DNA of 64,000 nucleotides from Manihot esculenta (GCF_001659605.2 NC_035161.2:8274638-8338637), one strand, 5' to 3'. Shown: positions 13,694 to 26,800, counted from the stretch's first letter. The notes: generated by a model from the letters alone, not told the origin. Made by a program: numbers and translations.

Positions 13694-14169
13694 TACGGGT
13701 GAGCAGTATTCGGTTCAAATCGAAAAAATCGATCGAACCGAATCGATTTGAAAATTTAATTCAGTTTTTTATATATTTTAATTCGATTCGGTTTTTAATT
13801 TTAAAAATTTTGGTTATTTCGGTTCGGTTCGGTTTTGATCAGAAAAAAATCGAAAAAACCGAACCGAACCGAACCGATTAGTAATAATAATATGTTTTTT
13901 CAATAATATATAGAAATTAAATCATATTAAAATTAAAATATTTTAATTAAATTTTAAAATATTAAAAATAAAGTGTAAAAAATAAAAAAATTATTAAAAA
14001 TCGAAACCGATCAAACCGAACCGAATCGAACCGAATCAGTCCGGTTCGATTCGATTCGGTTTCTGACCAAAATTGGTTCGGTTAGATTTTCATAAACACT
14101 CAAATTTCGGTTTTTGGTTTATTCGGTTCGATTCAATTTTGAACCGAACCGACCGAATGCTCACCCTAA
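13694..14169. mobile_element. hAT-like foldback element (MITE)
   Basis: The left end (gggtgagcagtattcggttc, from 13697) and the right end (accgaatgctcaccct, to about 14167) are inverted copies. The interior repeats ggttcggttcgg and its complement gaaccgaaccg many times, so the whole element can fold on itself. A 7-bp repeat attcata flanks it, consistent with a damaged 8-bp hAT-type duplication. There is no coding capacity; an open frame over the left arm is only the repeat translated. Confidence 0.65.
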
Positions 14170-17100
14170 ATTCATAAGAGCTGTAAGTAAATTAAGTTAT
14201 TTGTAAATTATTTAAAATTTAATTTTATAAAAATATGATAAAATTTAATTTAATTTTTAAATGAGTTGATTTTAAATTTAATTTTTGAATTTATTTATTA
14301 AACGAGTTAAATTTAAATTTATTAGTATTTAATTTATTAAAATTCGCGAGTTTATTTATTAAAAAATTTATGAATAAATTCGTTAAGAGATTCGTAAATA
14401 TGTTCATTAAAAAATTTATGATCAGATTCGTTAAGAGATTTATGAACAGACTCGTTAAAATACTCGTTGAACAGGTTCATTAAGATATTCAATTCGATTC
14501 AATTACACTCTTATTTTATATGAATTAATTATATATTTTTTTAGTTATTTAATTCATTTATCATAAATATTATTAATTTATATATTTTTATTTTTAATTT
14601 TAATTTTATAACTATATTATTAGTTTATATATTTATTTTTTATTATATATTTTTTTTATTGATATTTTTTTAAAATTATTAAATTTTTTAATAAATTATT
14701 ATTATTATTTTATATATATTTGTATAATTATTTTTTTATTTAATATTATTCATTTAATTTTATAAATTAAATTTTTTATAATTTAAATATAAATTAATAT
14801 GATTCTATTGATAAAATTTAAGTATAATGTACATATATAATTATATACTTTAAATTAATTATATTTATATTTATTTTATGTATTATTTTATATTTATATT
14901 ATATAAATAATATTTTTATATAATATAAAATAATTTAATATAAATTATATATTAAAATAAAAATAAATAATGATATATGAATAATCAAATAATAATATAT
15001 CAATAATTAATTAATGATAATATATTAATAAATTTTATATAAAATTATCTATTGATATTAATAATAAAATTATATATATTTAATTAAAATTATATAATTT
15101 AAAAAAAACTTTCTCTTGTTTATATATAAATTTATATATTTATTATATATATTTCAATTAATTTTTTTATGTAATATAAATATTTAAATAAATAATTATT
15201 AAATTTAGTATTATATGGTTGATTTTATATTAAATACATTTTATAGAATTAATTAAAATTTTTATAATTAATTTTTGAATAATAAATAATATTTAATATT
15301 ATAAATAAATAAATAAATATTTAAATATTAAAATTTAAATTAAAAAATTTAATTAAATTAAAAATTCACTTTTATTAAATTAGTATGCATTATTTTACAT
15401 ATAAAATATTTAAAAATTATTGAAATAATATCCTTTTCTATATTAAAAATTTGATAAAATTTATCTATAAATAAAAATTTTATTTTTTATTATATTTGAA
15501 ATTAATAATTTGATTACAATAGACTTTAATTAAATTATATTTAATTTTATTAAAATTTCTTTTAATTTTTTAGTTTAAAAGTTTAATATTTAAAAATTTA
15601 AATTAATTAAATTTTATTAATGAATTTTTAATCAAATTTTTAATTTCAAGTTTAAATTAGATTTGTTATTAATTTAAATGAATTTTTCACGAATCAAGTT
15701 CGAGTATAGTATTTAAGTTTTAAATTAAATTCAATCTAAATATTAGAATTTGAGTTGAATTTGAATTTTTAAAATTTTTTAATAAATAAATTTAAATTTA
15801 AACTTTATAAAATTTGATCTGACTCGATTCGATTACGATCCTAATCGATTCAGAGAATTTTTTTAACCAATAAATACATCGCATTAAGCAAGGCCCATCG
15901 TGCTAAATACATCGATAATAGGCAAGAGCTGTATACAACAATTAGAAGTATGTCTAAGTTATTTTAGAATTCAATTTTATAGTATATATATCCATATAAA
16001 TAAAAAAGCTCATCTATTAAAGTAAAATTTAAGGCCTGTTAAGCCAACACAAGCTTAACAATACAAGTCCATTCACTAAGGAGCCTTAAAAACCTAATTA
16101 TCTTCAAATATTTTAGAAACTTTATTAAATAGTTACTACCATCACAATTCTACTGTTGCAGTTAGAGAAAAGAGAGGCCGAAGCTTCAAAATCCTTTTCT
16201 GTTAAGAAAATCAAAATGCTGAATACACAATAATATAAACCCTATTTTGACAAACCAATCCGTCTAACGTTTTAGAAAAAGCAAAAAATATCGATTCAAC
16301 ACAAATTTAAAAAAATATACTAAATACAATAGTCTTTCGTTTGAACTTTTTTTGTATAAACGCTAACTACTACTATTGATAACAAAAATAATTTCATAGC
16401 AGTTTCAATTTGTTACGGTCATAAAGCAGTCGTTAGAGTCGATTTATACTTCCATATTAGTTCACTGATCATCAAATTCACCCATAATAATTAATTAAAG
16501 TAAAGAATCAAAATTCAAATACCGTTAGTCTAGCGTATTGCAAATATAAATTTATAGTAATTTTCATTTTACTATACTAAATTTGTACATATAAAAATAA
16601 CAACTGCAGCGAAATAAAAGAATACAATGAATGAAAAATATTTTAAAAGAACAATCAGAGTATGAGGGAAAATTTTGGCTTATGGAGGATTTTCCTTGTT
16701 AGCTGTGGTGAGTTTTACTAGCTAGTAGCTCTATAGATTTCTCTCTTGGCTAGGACAACGTTCTACACCTACATGTGCTTCACGAGTGAGCTACAGAAGA
16801 CTCTTTTCTTGACTAAGGTTAATGACTTGATCTTTGATTTTGGTGCTTCAAAATGCTTTTTCATTTGCCTTGTGCTGCCACAAATGGTTCTCTTTGTTGA
16901 TTTCACTCTAGGTGGAGATGAAACTAACCTGTTTTCTGTAAATTTGATTTGATTTATACTGAATTAACAACTTGCTTTACATCAGCAATATTATGCTCTT
17001 TCTTTCTTTTTTATCTTTTTTTGAAGATAAAAGATATTAATAGGTTCAACAATTACAATGCCAAAGAGATTTCTCGGCTCTTGCACCATGACATAAGCCC

Positions 17101-18897
17101 AAGTCTACAAGGCAAAGCTCAGCTTGAGGATCCCCTAATCCCTAGCTTGTAGAAAGAATTATGTGGATCATACCCCTTGAGACCATGTAGATTGAGGGAC
17201 TAACAGGTCATCCAAGACAGAAAAGAAAAGACGTACAGAGGCACAAGACCTTAAGATTCAAAGGATTCAAAACCAGAGAACCTCAAAAACCATAAAACAA
17301 GCACATCATGGCCACGCCTTTGCCTAAGCTAAGGAAAGTGATAAATAATTCCATAAAAATCAACTACTTTGAATAGAAAAAAGGATGACCGTTTCCAATT
17401 ACAGAAGACAAAAGACAACAAATTAACGGTCGTCTAAAATTAAAGATGGCAACAGATCAGATATTTTTAAATATCAGATCCGATCAAATCCTAATAGAAC
17501 TGTTTAAAAAATAATATCTGTTGGAGGTTTGGATCGAATTCGATTTTTATGTATAGAGTATCCACTATTCAAACTCGTTTATATAAATAATTAATTTAAT
17601 ATAAAATATATATTTTATAATAATATTTATAAATTTTTTTATATATTTTTATTTAAAAATTAAAATTTAAATATTTTTTAAAAATATTAAATTTTTTAAA
17701 TAAAAATTATTAATGAAAAATATTTTTATATAAATTATTAATTAAAATATATAAAATTAAACGAATCGAGATTTTATTCAAATAATAATAATCGAATTTA
17801 AAATGAATTGAGTTAATTTAAATTAATTTTTAATCGAATTCAAAAAAAAAATTAAATATTACTAATATAAATTAAATTTAATTTTAAATAGTTTAATTTT
17901 CACGAATATAAATATCTATTTATATCCCTAAATAAAACCAACTAAAGATTTACAAGTTTCTTTCTCAATTAAGGAGAGAAAGCAATTAGAAACTTTCAAT
18001 AAAAAGGAAAAAATAATGAAATTATCTTTGGAAAAAGAATCCATCCATTAATCATTCAAAGAGTAATATTAAGGAGACTTCACATTTCCAATCAAACCTA
18101 CCCTCCAGCAAGTGTACATTGAATTGTTTTGTGAATTGGAAAGTACGAGAGTTGACTTCACTTAATTGAGTTGCAGCAGCAGCATTCATAACAGCAGTAG
18201 TAATTCCTCAACTCTCACTGTCCACCCCCTCATTTAATTTTCTTTTTTTACTCTTGGTTTCAAATTGAAGAAAAAGTTTGCTTCCCAATTCTTGATCTTT
18301 TGTTGTTTTCCTAAATAATGCATCACTTTATTAATTCAGTCATTAAATGAATATATGAGTCATTTATAAATTACCCTTTAAATTATAAAAATAATATTTT
18401 AAAGTTTGATTGATGAAAAAATTTAAATTGATTTTATTTGGTTTTTGAATAAAAATACATTTTATTTATTAATTAAACATGAGAATTATTCTAGATATTT
18501 TTAAAAGGGCAAAAAAAAGAGGGGGGGGAAGAGAAGAAATCCAAGGTGATGGGGTTAGTACAAGTGTGTTGAGGTTCACATGCACAAGAAAACGATAGAT
18601 GCCGCAATAATAATGAAAGAGAGTGTAGAAAGATAAGACTTGCTTTTGCTATTTTGTCTCGTACCAACTATGGTGCGAATGTTGGAAGCATGGAGGCAAA
18701 CCAAATGGCTACAATGGCGGCAACCCATTCCTATATCATCACTGCCCATTCATTCACTCTCTCCCACCAACTAGAGAGAGAAACTTCCATCACTTATGGG
18801 TCTCAATAAGGTGGTCTCCTCCTTTAACAAAACCCCATAACCATAGAAAAGTTTTAGCTTCCTTTCTTCTTCAAGATTCAAGCAAAAAAAGAGGTTC
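14170..18897. other. AT-rich intergenic sequence and GRF upstream region
   Basis: 14170-16000 is extremely AT-rich, with degenerate motifs such as attcgttaagagatt repeated at 14360-14480 that suggest further decayed foldback elements. 16640-17440 is less AT-rich and holds two small open frames (16746-16952 and 16949-17152) that I do not recognise. 17443-17930 may be another eroded element (it begins gatggcaacagatcagat). The last few hundred bases should contain the GRF promoter and leader, including a possible stem of ctctctc and gagagag at about 18758-18780. Confidence 0.5.
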
Positions 18898-18981
18898 ATG
18901 GTTGGTTTGATGGGAAAGGCAGCAGTTTCCCAAGTTCAGAAAGTTTTTTCATTATGGCTACAGATGGCTTTAGCTTTGTAG
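18898..18981 (+). other. Upstream ORF overlapping the GRF start codon
   Basis: An ATG 56 bp upstream of the GRF start opens a 27-residue frame (MVGLMGKAAVSQ...) in a different frame, which ends at TAG 18979-18981, after the GRF ATG at 18954. If the transcript includes 18898, this frame would overlap and could reduce initiation at the GRF start. The transcript start is not known from sequence. Confidence 0.4.
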
Positions 18982-20795
18982 ACAAGGTAGAGAGAAATAG
19001 TAATAGTAGTAGTGATTGTGCTAGGACTGTGATGGTTGATCAATATGATCACTACCATCCATTTCCATCATGTGGATTAGGTGGTGGTGGTGGTGATGGT
19101 CCCACACGGTACATCAATAGGTGTATCTCTAGTGATATATACGATGTTGTTGTCGCTGGTGGAGGCGGTGGTGCTCCTGGTGGTGCAGCAGATGGTTTAA
19201 GAACTCTGCAGCCTTTTGACATCTCTCCATCTCAAACGGCTATCACTGCCTTCAAATCCCCAGGTGAAAAAAAAATAAAAAACCCTTCATTTTTTACTTC
19301 TCGTTACTTTTCTAAGTCAGAAAACAGATCAAGTTTGTTCTTAATAATAAGAGAAAAAGAAAGTGAACTGATTGAAGATGCTGTTGATATGTATAAATTT
19401 CAGGAATAATGGCATCATCTATGGGGTTTCCTTTTACAATTGCACAGTGGAAAGAGCTTGAGAGACAAGCTTTGATATATAAGTACATGATGGCCTCTGT
19501 TCCTGTGCCTTCACATCTTCTCTTTCCAAATCCAAGAAATCTCGACTCAGACCAGGCTGCTTGTCGTTCTTCTTGTAAATTACTCATGCCTTCTTTTTTG
19601 ATTTTCTGTTTTTCTTAATCATTGGCCAGATGGGTATTCGAGAAAATCCCAAAAATTTCCAACCTTTATGCGTAATTTGTTATATATGGTTATGCAGTGG
19701 GTGGTGGTCTTAATCTCAAGTTCACAAATGGGGCAGATCTACAACCGGGGAGGTGCAGGAGAACTGATGGGAAGAAGTGGAGGTGCTCAAGAGATGTGGC
19801 TCCTGATCAGAAATACTGTGAGCGTCACATGCACAGAGGCCGTCCCCGTTCAAGAAAGCCTGTGGAACTCCAAGCCAACACCGATATTAACAATAGCAAG
19901 AAGAAGACTCGTTATACTCCTGCTATTTCTGCAGAATCTCCAGTTCCTGCTGCTGTTGGTTCTCAATTTTTAGGTACCATTTCGCATCCATACCTCCAGG
20001 CTAGTGACAAAGTTGCAAACTTTGATGCTTCTCTGTCCTTTGCTTCAGCATTCAAGGAACCCAGGTAACATTTTTCCCCCTTTTGAATGATAAGCCAATA
20101 GAAGAAAACTAAATATGCTGATTTAAAAAAAAAAAAAAATTGTTGCAATATGAAGGAGTTTAGAGTGGTTGATAAAAGGAGAACCTGCTGATCAACAATG
20201 GCACCATGGAGGAGAAGCTCTGAACTTGAACTCCTATGGGAATTTCAGTGCAGGAGATGATCAACAGAGCAATCACTCTACTTTATTTCTCAATGGTACA
20301 CCTAGAGGTTTCATTGATGCATGGTCTAATGGAGCATCAGATGACCAGAGTGAAACCTCGAGAAACACTGGTTCTGGCGTTTCCTCAAATGGGAAGCTTT
20401 CACAATCCTCTCTGTCCCTTTCAATGGGAGGTTTCAACAGCATGGATGACGAAAAGGGTCAGATTCAAATGGGTTTAGGCCTAATAGAATCAGACCAAAA
20501 TCGTGAATGTTCCACAAAATCGCTGGGTCTGGCCCCTGCTTCTTGGACAGGGGCTACGCCTGGTGGTCCTCTGGCAGAAGTCATACAACTGAGTTCGGCG
20601 AACACTGGTAGTCAGTCATCTCCAGCAGCTGAAAATGGAGAATCTGGGAGCCCTCCAGCAACTGCGGTTTCTTCGCCGTCTGGGGTTCTGCAGAAAACAC
20701 TTGCTTCGTTTTCAGATAGTAGTAGCAATAGCAGCCCAGTAATGGCGAGTTCTCAAAAGGCCAAATCTGAGATTGGGCTGTTGTGGTTGAATTGA
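18954..20795 (+). CDS. GRF: GROWTH-REGULATING FACTOR transcription factor (QLQ-WRC), four exons
   Basis: Nuclear DNA-binding regulator of leaf and meristem cell proliferation that acts with GIF co-activators. Exons: 18954-19263, 19404-19574, 19698-20064, 20156-20795, all with GT-AG introns, giving 496 codons in frame. Exon 2 carries the QLQ domain (residues about 111-146: [20 protein letters not shown], then PVP), which binds GIF proteins. Exon 3 carries the WRC domain (about 176-217) with zinc ligands Cys180, Cys190, Cys201 and His204 in the C-x9-C-x10-C-x2-H spacing and a basic nuclear-import stretch. The C-terminal half is Ser-rich and has the family motif GGPLAEV and a [15 protein letters not shown] stretch. 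The third intron ends in two adjacent acceptors (20155 or 20158), both in frame. The N-terminal region is Gly/Ser-rich and poorly conserved, so the start is less certain than the domains. Member number is not assigned; the QLQ looks GRF7/8-like. Confidence 0.95.
19846..19867 (+). promoter_or_regulatory. miR396 target site in GRF exon 3
   Basis: The 22 nt that encode the end of the WRC domain (RSRKPVE) contain cgttcaagaaagcctgtgg, the well-known miR396 complementary site of GRF mRNAs. This predicts post-transcriptional repression in older tissue. The site appears intact. Confidence 0.92.
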
Positions 20796-22355
20796 TGAGA
20801 CATTTTATAGATTAGATTTTCATGCTGCTTTTTTTTTTTTCTTCATGCGGTTGTTTAATGATTTTGGCTTGTGAACTTGAACTCTTCCATGAATTTTTAT
20901 TCGGTGAATTTTGAAATCAATATATGCATATTTTATCTTCGTAGTTTGTATTTGATTCTTACAGCAAGTTTGGAAAAAAAGAACACAAAAAAGTTCAAGT
21001 GATTTTTTATAAAATTTATACATGAGTTCAATTTTTACAGTGAAAATTTTAAATTGAAAATAATTAAATTCGTTTATTTTTTAAAAAATAAAATATAAAA
21101 AATACATTTAATTAAGTTTTTGCTATACCCGCCATGTCAGTGAAGGAAAACCGATTAGGAGCCATCAATTTGAAAAAAAATATTAAATTTAATCATAATT
21201 CAAAGTAATTTATTTGTTTTATTTTATTTAAACATTGTTTAAACTCAAATTTTATATTAGACGTGCAATAAAATAGTTAAAATTACTATTACATAGAACA
21301 AAAGGAGGTTAGCTTGTCCACCCGTTTTTCGATTGATTATGTGAAAGTGATTTATTGATTTATCCATCTTTGTATTCTCTCTAGTTCTTTCTGATAAAAT
21401 TTTTTAGGATTTATATTTTTGTATATTTTAATTTATATCCTGCTCGTCGCTTTGCGATATGAACTTAGCTTATTCAACCTCCATTTTTATTACTTGTTGT
21501 TTCTTTTCCTTTTTTATTTCTCTGCTTTGTTCTTTTTTTTTTTTTTTACTACACCATATTCATTCTTCTTATCCTTAGCTTAATTGAAAAAAAAAAATGA
21601 AATTCATATGAAAATATAAAAAGCTAACAAGAATTTATAGAATTCAAGATGCACCGAAGGGGAGCTAAAAGAAATATAAAAAATAAGAGATGTGAATTTT
21701 TAGTCGTTGGAACTATGTTACGTTAAAAAAAAAAAGAGCGTAAGAACTTTGTGTTGTATTTCATGTCAATAAAACATGATTATACTCTTAACTAAACATT
21801 TTAGCAATGTATTTTACATATTCACATAAAAGAGATGATGGTTTGGATTTTATTATGAGAGTATTTGTAAATTAGAAAAGTAAAAGATATATAAAAATAA
21901 AAGAAAAATGATATAGGTATTAATATTAATTTATTTGCACCTTTTCAAATCAATCAAGGATTTCACGACTATTTAATAATGACTAGACATTTCAACAATA
22001 TATTTTACATGTTGACAAAGAAGAGATGATAATATTGACTTTAATACGAGAGTGTTTAAAAATTAAAAAAGTGAAAGATGCACGGAAGAATGAGAAAGAA
22101 ATGAGATGGCCATTGGGATCAATTTATTTGCATCCTTTTAAGTTAATGAAGGATTTCACAACTATTTGAACATAATGTAAAAAAAACTAAATGACATATT
22201 GTATGATTTCAACAATAAAATGCATATCATAAGTGAGAAAGATAATTTTAAAAGATTCACAGTAAAGTGAAGAGCAAAATTCTGAGTTTTAACATGTATA
22301 GTTATTTCTCCATAGCAAAAGTAGTTTCATTCAATTAGTGAGGAAGTGAAATCTA
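20796..22355. other. GRF 3' region and AT-rich intergenic sequence
   Basis: The first few hundred bases probably include the GRF 3' untranslated region. The remainder is AT-rich with poly-A and poly-T runs. A weak internal direct repeat is visible (the phrase tattttacat with nearby aagagatgatg at about 21811-21840 and 22003-22030). No gene is supported. Confidence 0.5.
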
Positions 22356-22360
22356 AACAG

Positions 22361-22521
22361 TGATAAACCAATATCACAATAGATTTGGTTTAAATTTCAT
22401 ATTTGTATATTTTAAAACTTATCTTTTGTAACTGTATTTATCTTTGTACGTAGTTTATTTAAAGACAATTGCAATATAATACAAAACACGATTTCTCCCA
22501 TCTATTTCTCTCTTCCTATTA
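22361..22521 (+). repeat. 5' LTR of the copia element
   Basis: 161 bp, starts TGATAAACC and ends TATTA immediately before the primer-binding site. Confidence 0.92.
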
Positions 22522-22613
22522 TGGTATCAGAGCTGTAAAAAGTATACTTGCTTTTTTCGATCCTAAATCACTTCCGCTTCTTTAATTTGTTTCTAATTTT
22601 TCTATTGCTCTCC

Positions 22614-25600
22614 ATGTCTTCATCAAGTCCTATAAGTTTGCCTCATTCTAATGGCATAAACTTGATTTCTTTCAATTCTAATAAGTTTCCATTGAAACTG
22701 TCTGCACAAAATTATCCAACATGGAGAGCATAGGTTCTTCCTGTTCTTCGTGGTCAAAATCTTATGGGTTATGGGTAATGTGGATAGGTCTTTGCCACCT
22801 CCACCTGCTTTTACTCAAGTCGGTGAGAATGACACAACAACCTTCACCAATAAGTCAGCAACAAGAGTTTTATCTCTTCGTGAAAAGTTATCAACTGCTA
22901 AACATGATAACAAATCGATTTCTGATTACCTGCAACAAATAAAAAACGTCGCAGAAGCTCTTTCAGGTAATACAGTTTCTGATGTGGATTTGATTGTCTA
23001 TATTTTGAATGGTATCAGATTAGAATTTCGTGACATAGCAATAGCAATTCAAGCTCGTGATACTGTGACAAGTTTTAAAGAACTTGACGATAAACTTTTG
23101 ACTCATGAAATATATCTTAAGAGTACAGATTCCTCTTATGATCTTGTTCCATTAACTGCTCATAGTGTTCAAAAGGGTTCCTATCTCAAACAGAATTATC
23201 GATCTAATGGTCAAGATAGCTCGACTGCTTATGGAACCAGAACTGGTAATATCTCAAATTCTTCTAACAAGATTCAGCCTTCTGCTCGTTATAGTGTTCG
23301 TACGTCTAGTTCATCATGGCATCAACGATTAGGTCATCCAGCTACAAAAATTCTCAATTATATTGTGTCTCATTTTTCTTTATCAGTTTCTAAAGTTAAT
23401 CAGATAAATTGTGATTCTAGTCGTTATAATAAGAGTTATCGACTCTCTTTTGGTGTTTCGTCATTGTCGAGTTCTCGTCCTTTATAATTATTATATTCTG
23501 ATCTATAGGGTCCTGCTCCAGTTCAATCTAGAGATGATTATAAATATTATTTGATCTTTATTGATTATTATACTAAATATATTTGGTTTAATCCTCTTCG
23601 AGCTAAATCTGATGTTGCTATTATTTTGTCAGTTTTTCAGAAATTGGTTGAAAATAGCTTTTAAACAAAAATTGTGTCTATATATATAGATAGGGGAATG
23701 GAGCTTATTGCTTTAAAATCTATTTTTCAAGCTCATGGCATTAATAATCTTCAAATGCCCCCTTATACTCCACAACATAATGGAGCTGCTGAACATAGAC
23801 ATTGTCATGTGGTTGAAACTGGGTTAACTCTTCTTCATAATACTTCTTTACCTTCTGAATTTTGGGTTTATGGATGTCGTGCAGCTGTATATTTGATCAA
23901 CAGGTTACCAACACCTACTCTAGATTGTTCTTCTTCATTTCTTAAATTGTTTGGTAAAGTTTCAATTTATTCTGATTTACAAATTTTTGGTTTTCTTTGT
24001 TATCCATGCATTCGTCCTTACGCAAAACACAAATTCTCTCTTAAATCATTTTCGTGCTTGTTTCTTAGTTATTCCTTAAATCAAAACGCCTATCTTTGCT
24101 TCGATTATAAAAATAACAAGATGTTTATTTCTTGACATGTCGTCTTTGTTGAGGATCAATTTCCTGGGCATTCACTTGATTTGTCTGCGTTAGATAATTC
24201 TGGTTGGTATGATTTTGTTTCTGACCAGTTTGTGTTGTCAAATTCTAGTACTTCTGTCTCATTTCAATTGCAGGAAAATTCTGGTGCAGCTGTTGTTCTA
24301 CCTTTTTCTGCTGTAGTAGAACCTGTTTCAACGTCTTTAGCTTGTTCAGGTTCCACTTCCAGCTTCTCCAATCCATCTTCATCGAGTTCCTCATCCTCCA
24401 GTCATTCTCCATTACTGTTAGACATTCCTGGTCAGTCTTCTTTGCCTACGAATATTGTAAGTTCTCCTCCAAATACTGGTTAGTCTACTTCGTCCAATGA
24501 TGATGCTTCGGATACTAATGTCAATATTGTTACTCCTATCCAGCCCCTTGTTCGAACCTATTTGATGGTTACTAGGTCCCATAATGACATATTGAAGTCG
24601 AAAAATCGTAATCTAGTAACTAAGCATCCAATTCCAACACTTTCTGAACTGACATGTGTTTCACAGGCTTTTCTTGATCATCAATGGTGTGCTGCCATGT
24701 CTGATGAGTTTAATGCTTTGGTAAGGAATGGAACATGGGTATTGGTACCACATGATCTGAAACATAACTTGGTTGGTTGTAAATGGCTTTTTCGAGTTAA
24801 AAAGAATGTTGATGGTATTATTGACAGATACAAAGCCCATCTTATTGTGAAAGGATACAGTCAACAACTTGGAATAGATTTTGGGGATACTTTCAATCCT
24901 GTTTTAAAACCAGTGAAACACATGTCAGTTCAGAAGTACTAGTAGATTGCATAAAACTAAGACGACAGAAGTACTAGTGATCACTCTTTATTGTCTATAA
25001 CAACGATAATACATTATGTTATTTTCTTGTATATGTTAACGACTTTCTTGTTATAGGAAGTTGCAAGGCCTTCATACAAAAATTCATTGACAAGCTTGCT
25101 ATCCATTTTTCATTAAAGAATTCACATAATTTCAATTTGTTTCTTGGTATTGATATGCAACAAACTTCGAAGGGAGTGTTCTTATCTCAACACCATTATG
25201 TGCATAAATTACTTGCTACTCATAGCATGGAAGTAGCTAAGCCGATTACCACACCCTTTGCAGCTTCTGCGATACTCTTGAAGAGAACAGAAACTGAAGA
25301 AATTGTTAATGCAACTAAATATAGAAAGGCAGTAGGTGCACTCTAGTATTTGACTTGGACAAGACGTGATATTTGTTTCTTAGTAAACAAGCTTTCTCAA
25401 TTTATGCAAAGCCCCACAAAGTTGCATTAGGAAGCCTTGAAATGACTCCTTCGTTATCTCAAGTCCACTCTTTATTATGGCATTCTTATTAAACCGTATT
25501 CTTCTCTTAAATTTCATGCTTTTTAAGATATGGATTGGGCTGGGAATCATATGGATAGAACATCAACTGCGGGGTATATCTTGTATCTTGGCAATACTCC

Positions 25601-25772
25601 AATTTCTTAGTCTTCCAGAAAGCAAAAATCCGTTACTCGGTCATCTACGGAGGTTGAATATTGTGCGGTAGCAATAACAACTTCTTAGGTAATGTGGGTC
25701 AACTCTCTATTATTTGAACTTAGGAGTTCAGTTGCAAGACAATTCACTGCTCATTTATTGTGACAACATTTC
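22614..25772 (+). pseudogene. Copia gag-pol remnant, part 1
   Basis: Order of recognisable pieces: gag N-terminus with NYPTWRA, stopped at about 22731; gag body (22750-23200, with LREKLSTAKHDNKSISDYLQ); the pre-integrase motif WHQRLGHP at about 23320; integrase core (23500-24135, keeping PYTPQHNGAAEH); reverse transcriptase N-part (24562-24942, CKWLFRVKKNVDG); a later RT piece (24980-25350) in which the YVDD active site reads YVND; and RNase H (25350-25772, with DMDWAG and SSTEVEYCA). The gag zinc knuckle and protease are missing between gag and WHQRLGHP, and the central RT is missing near 24945. Multiple stops and frameshifts show it is dead. Confidence 0.9.
24931..24978. repeat. Short direct repeat at the copia RT deletion
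   Basis: The 12-bp phrase cagaagtactag occurs at both ends of a 48-bp segment, exactly where the central reverse-transcriptase coding region has been lost. It may be a footprint of the deletion repair. Confidence 0.5.
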
Positions 25773-25773
25773 T
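25706..25773. repeat. 68-bp direct repeat, left copy, flanking Ty3 element A
   Basis: This piece of copia RNase H sequence is repeated exactly at 45951-46018. Its last base coincides with the first base of the 5' LTR of element A. A normal Ty3 insertion would leave only a 5-bp duplication. Confidence 0.93.
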
Positions 25774-26040
25774 GTAATACCCGGCTAGAGTCCGGTATCG
25801 GAATTCCTGTAGTCTGGTGGAATCTCGGGAGTCGAAATCCTCTAGAAGGATAATACATATGTGTGCTAAAGAATTTTACCTTGTTTTAATGTTTTAAGTA
25901 TAAAGGAAAATGAGTTTTTGAAAGAAAAGAGCCAGGGGAGAAAATGGCAAGTTCGGCCGTCGAAAGTGAGTTTCGGCCGCCGAACCTTGCATGGTTTCGG
26001 GTTTTACGTTTGGCCGACGAAGGTGGTCTGGCCAGCCACC

Positions 26041-26047
26041 TATAAAG
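26041..26047 (+). promoter_or_regulatory. TATA box of the element A 5' LTR
   Basis: TATAAAG, 268 bp into the LTR and just downstream of the conserved phrase ctggccagccacc. The same position carries a TATA-like motif in every LTR of this family in the window (33136, 40754, 44096, 50467). Confidence 0.7.
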
Positions 26048-26566
26048 GGCCCTAAGTCGGTGGAAGGATGATATTTTGCTTCCACCTTCAGCCAGAGGTG
26101 AGTCCAAACCCTTCCCAAGTTGACTTTCATGATTTTATTTAAATCTTTCAAGTTTTTTAAGAGTTTTGATGTTGTTTTGAAGTTTTTGAGCAAAAGAGCT
26201 AAGTTTGGAAGCTTGGAGCCTTTGAGAGAAGATTTCTCCATATCTCCACGTTGGGATCATTTATTCTCTTGTTTGGAAGAGGTAAGTAAAGATCCTGAAC
26301 TTCCTTTCTTGATTTTGAAGGTTTTATGGAAGTTTTATGGGTAGTATGCATGATAGGGTTTAGTTGAGGTTTTTGGATGATTTTTGTGTATAAGCATGTA
26401 TATGTGTTATGTGTTATGTTTTTTGGGGCTATAAGTTAGTTGTAGACCCTTTTATGCATGTTATATGGTATGTGCTAGTTGGGAGTAGTTGTTTGCATGT
26501 TGAGGTAAGTTTGGGGGACAGTTTGCATGAAACAGAGCAGGGTTCTGCCCTTCGGGCAGAACCAGA

Positions 26567-26800
26567 TTCGGCTGCCGAAGGAAGGTTCGGCCACCGAACC
26601 CTTGTGGAGGCAGTTTCGGCTGCCAAAGCTTGCCTCCGAAAATTGGGACTTTCATCTCTGGAGGGAAGGTTCGGCAGCCGAAAGTGCCGCCGAAGGTTGA
26701 GTTTCGTCTCTGGACGAGACTTTCGGCTGCCGAAGGTGCCGCCGAACATGCATGAGTTTCGTCTCTGGAGGGGGGTTTCGGCCGCTGAACCTGCCACCGA
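26567..26800. repeat. Array of GC-rich palindromes in the element A 5' LTR
   Basis: Repeated inverted motifs of the type TTCGGCNGCCGAA and partial forms (TTTCGGCTGCCGAAGG, GTGCCGCCGAA) are separated by the phrase gtttcgtctctgga. Each can form a short hairpin and many contain GCCGCC, the core of the plant GCC box. Confidence 0.8.

Noticed and set aside
13699..13881. Open frame in the ggttcggttcgg region
   Set aside because: It is the arm of a hAT-like foldback element; the peptide is only the repeat.
16746..17152. Two adjacent small open frames
   Set aside because: No recognisable domain, no splice structure joining them and no support beyond openness; left as unassigned.
17443..17935. Possible eroded foldback element beginning gatggcaacagatc
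   Set aside because: The right arm match is too weak to support boundaries; mentioned only in the intergenic entry.
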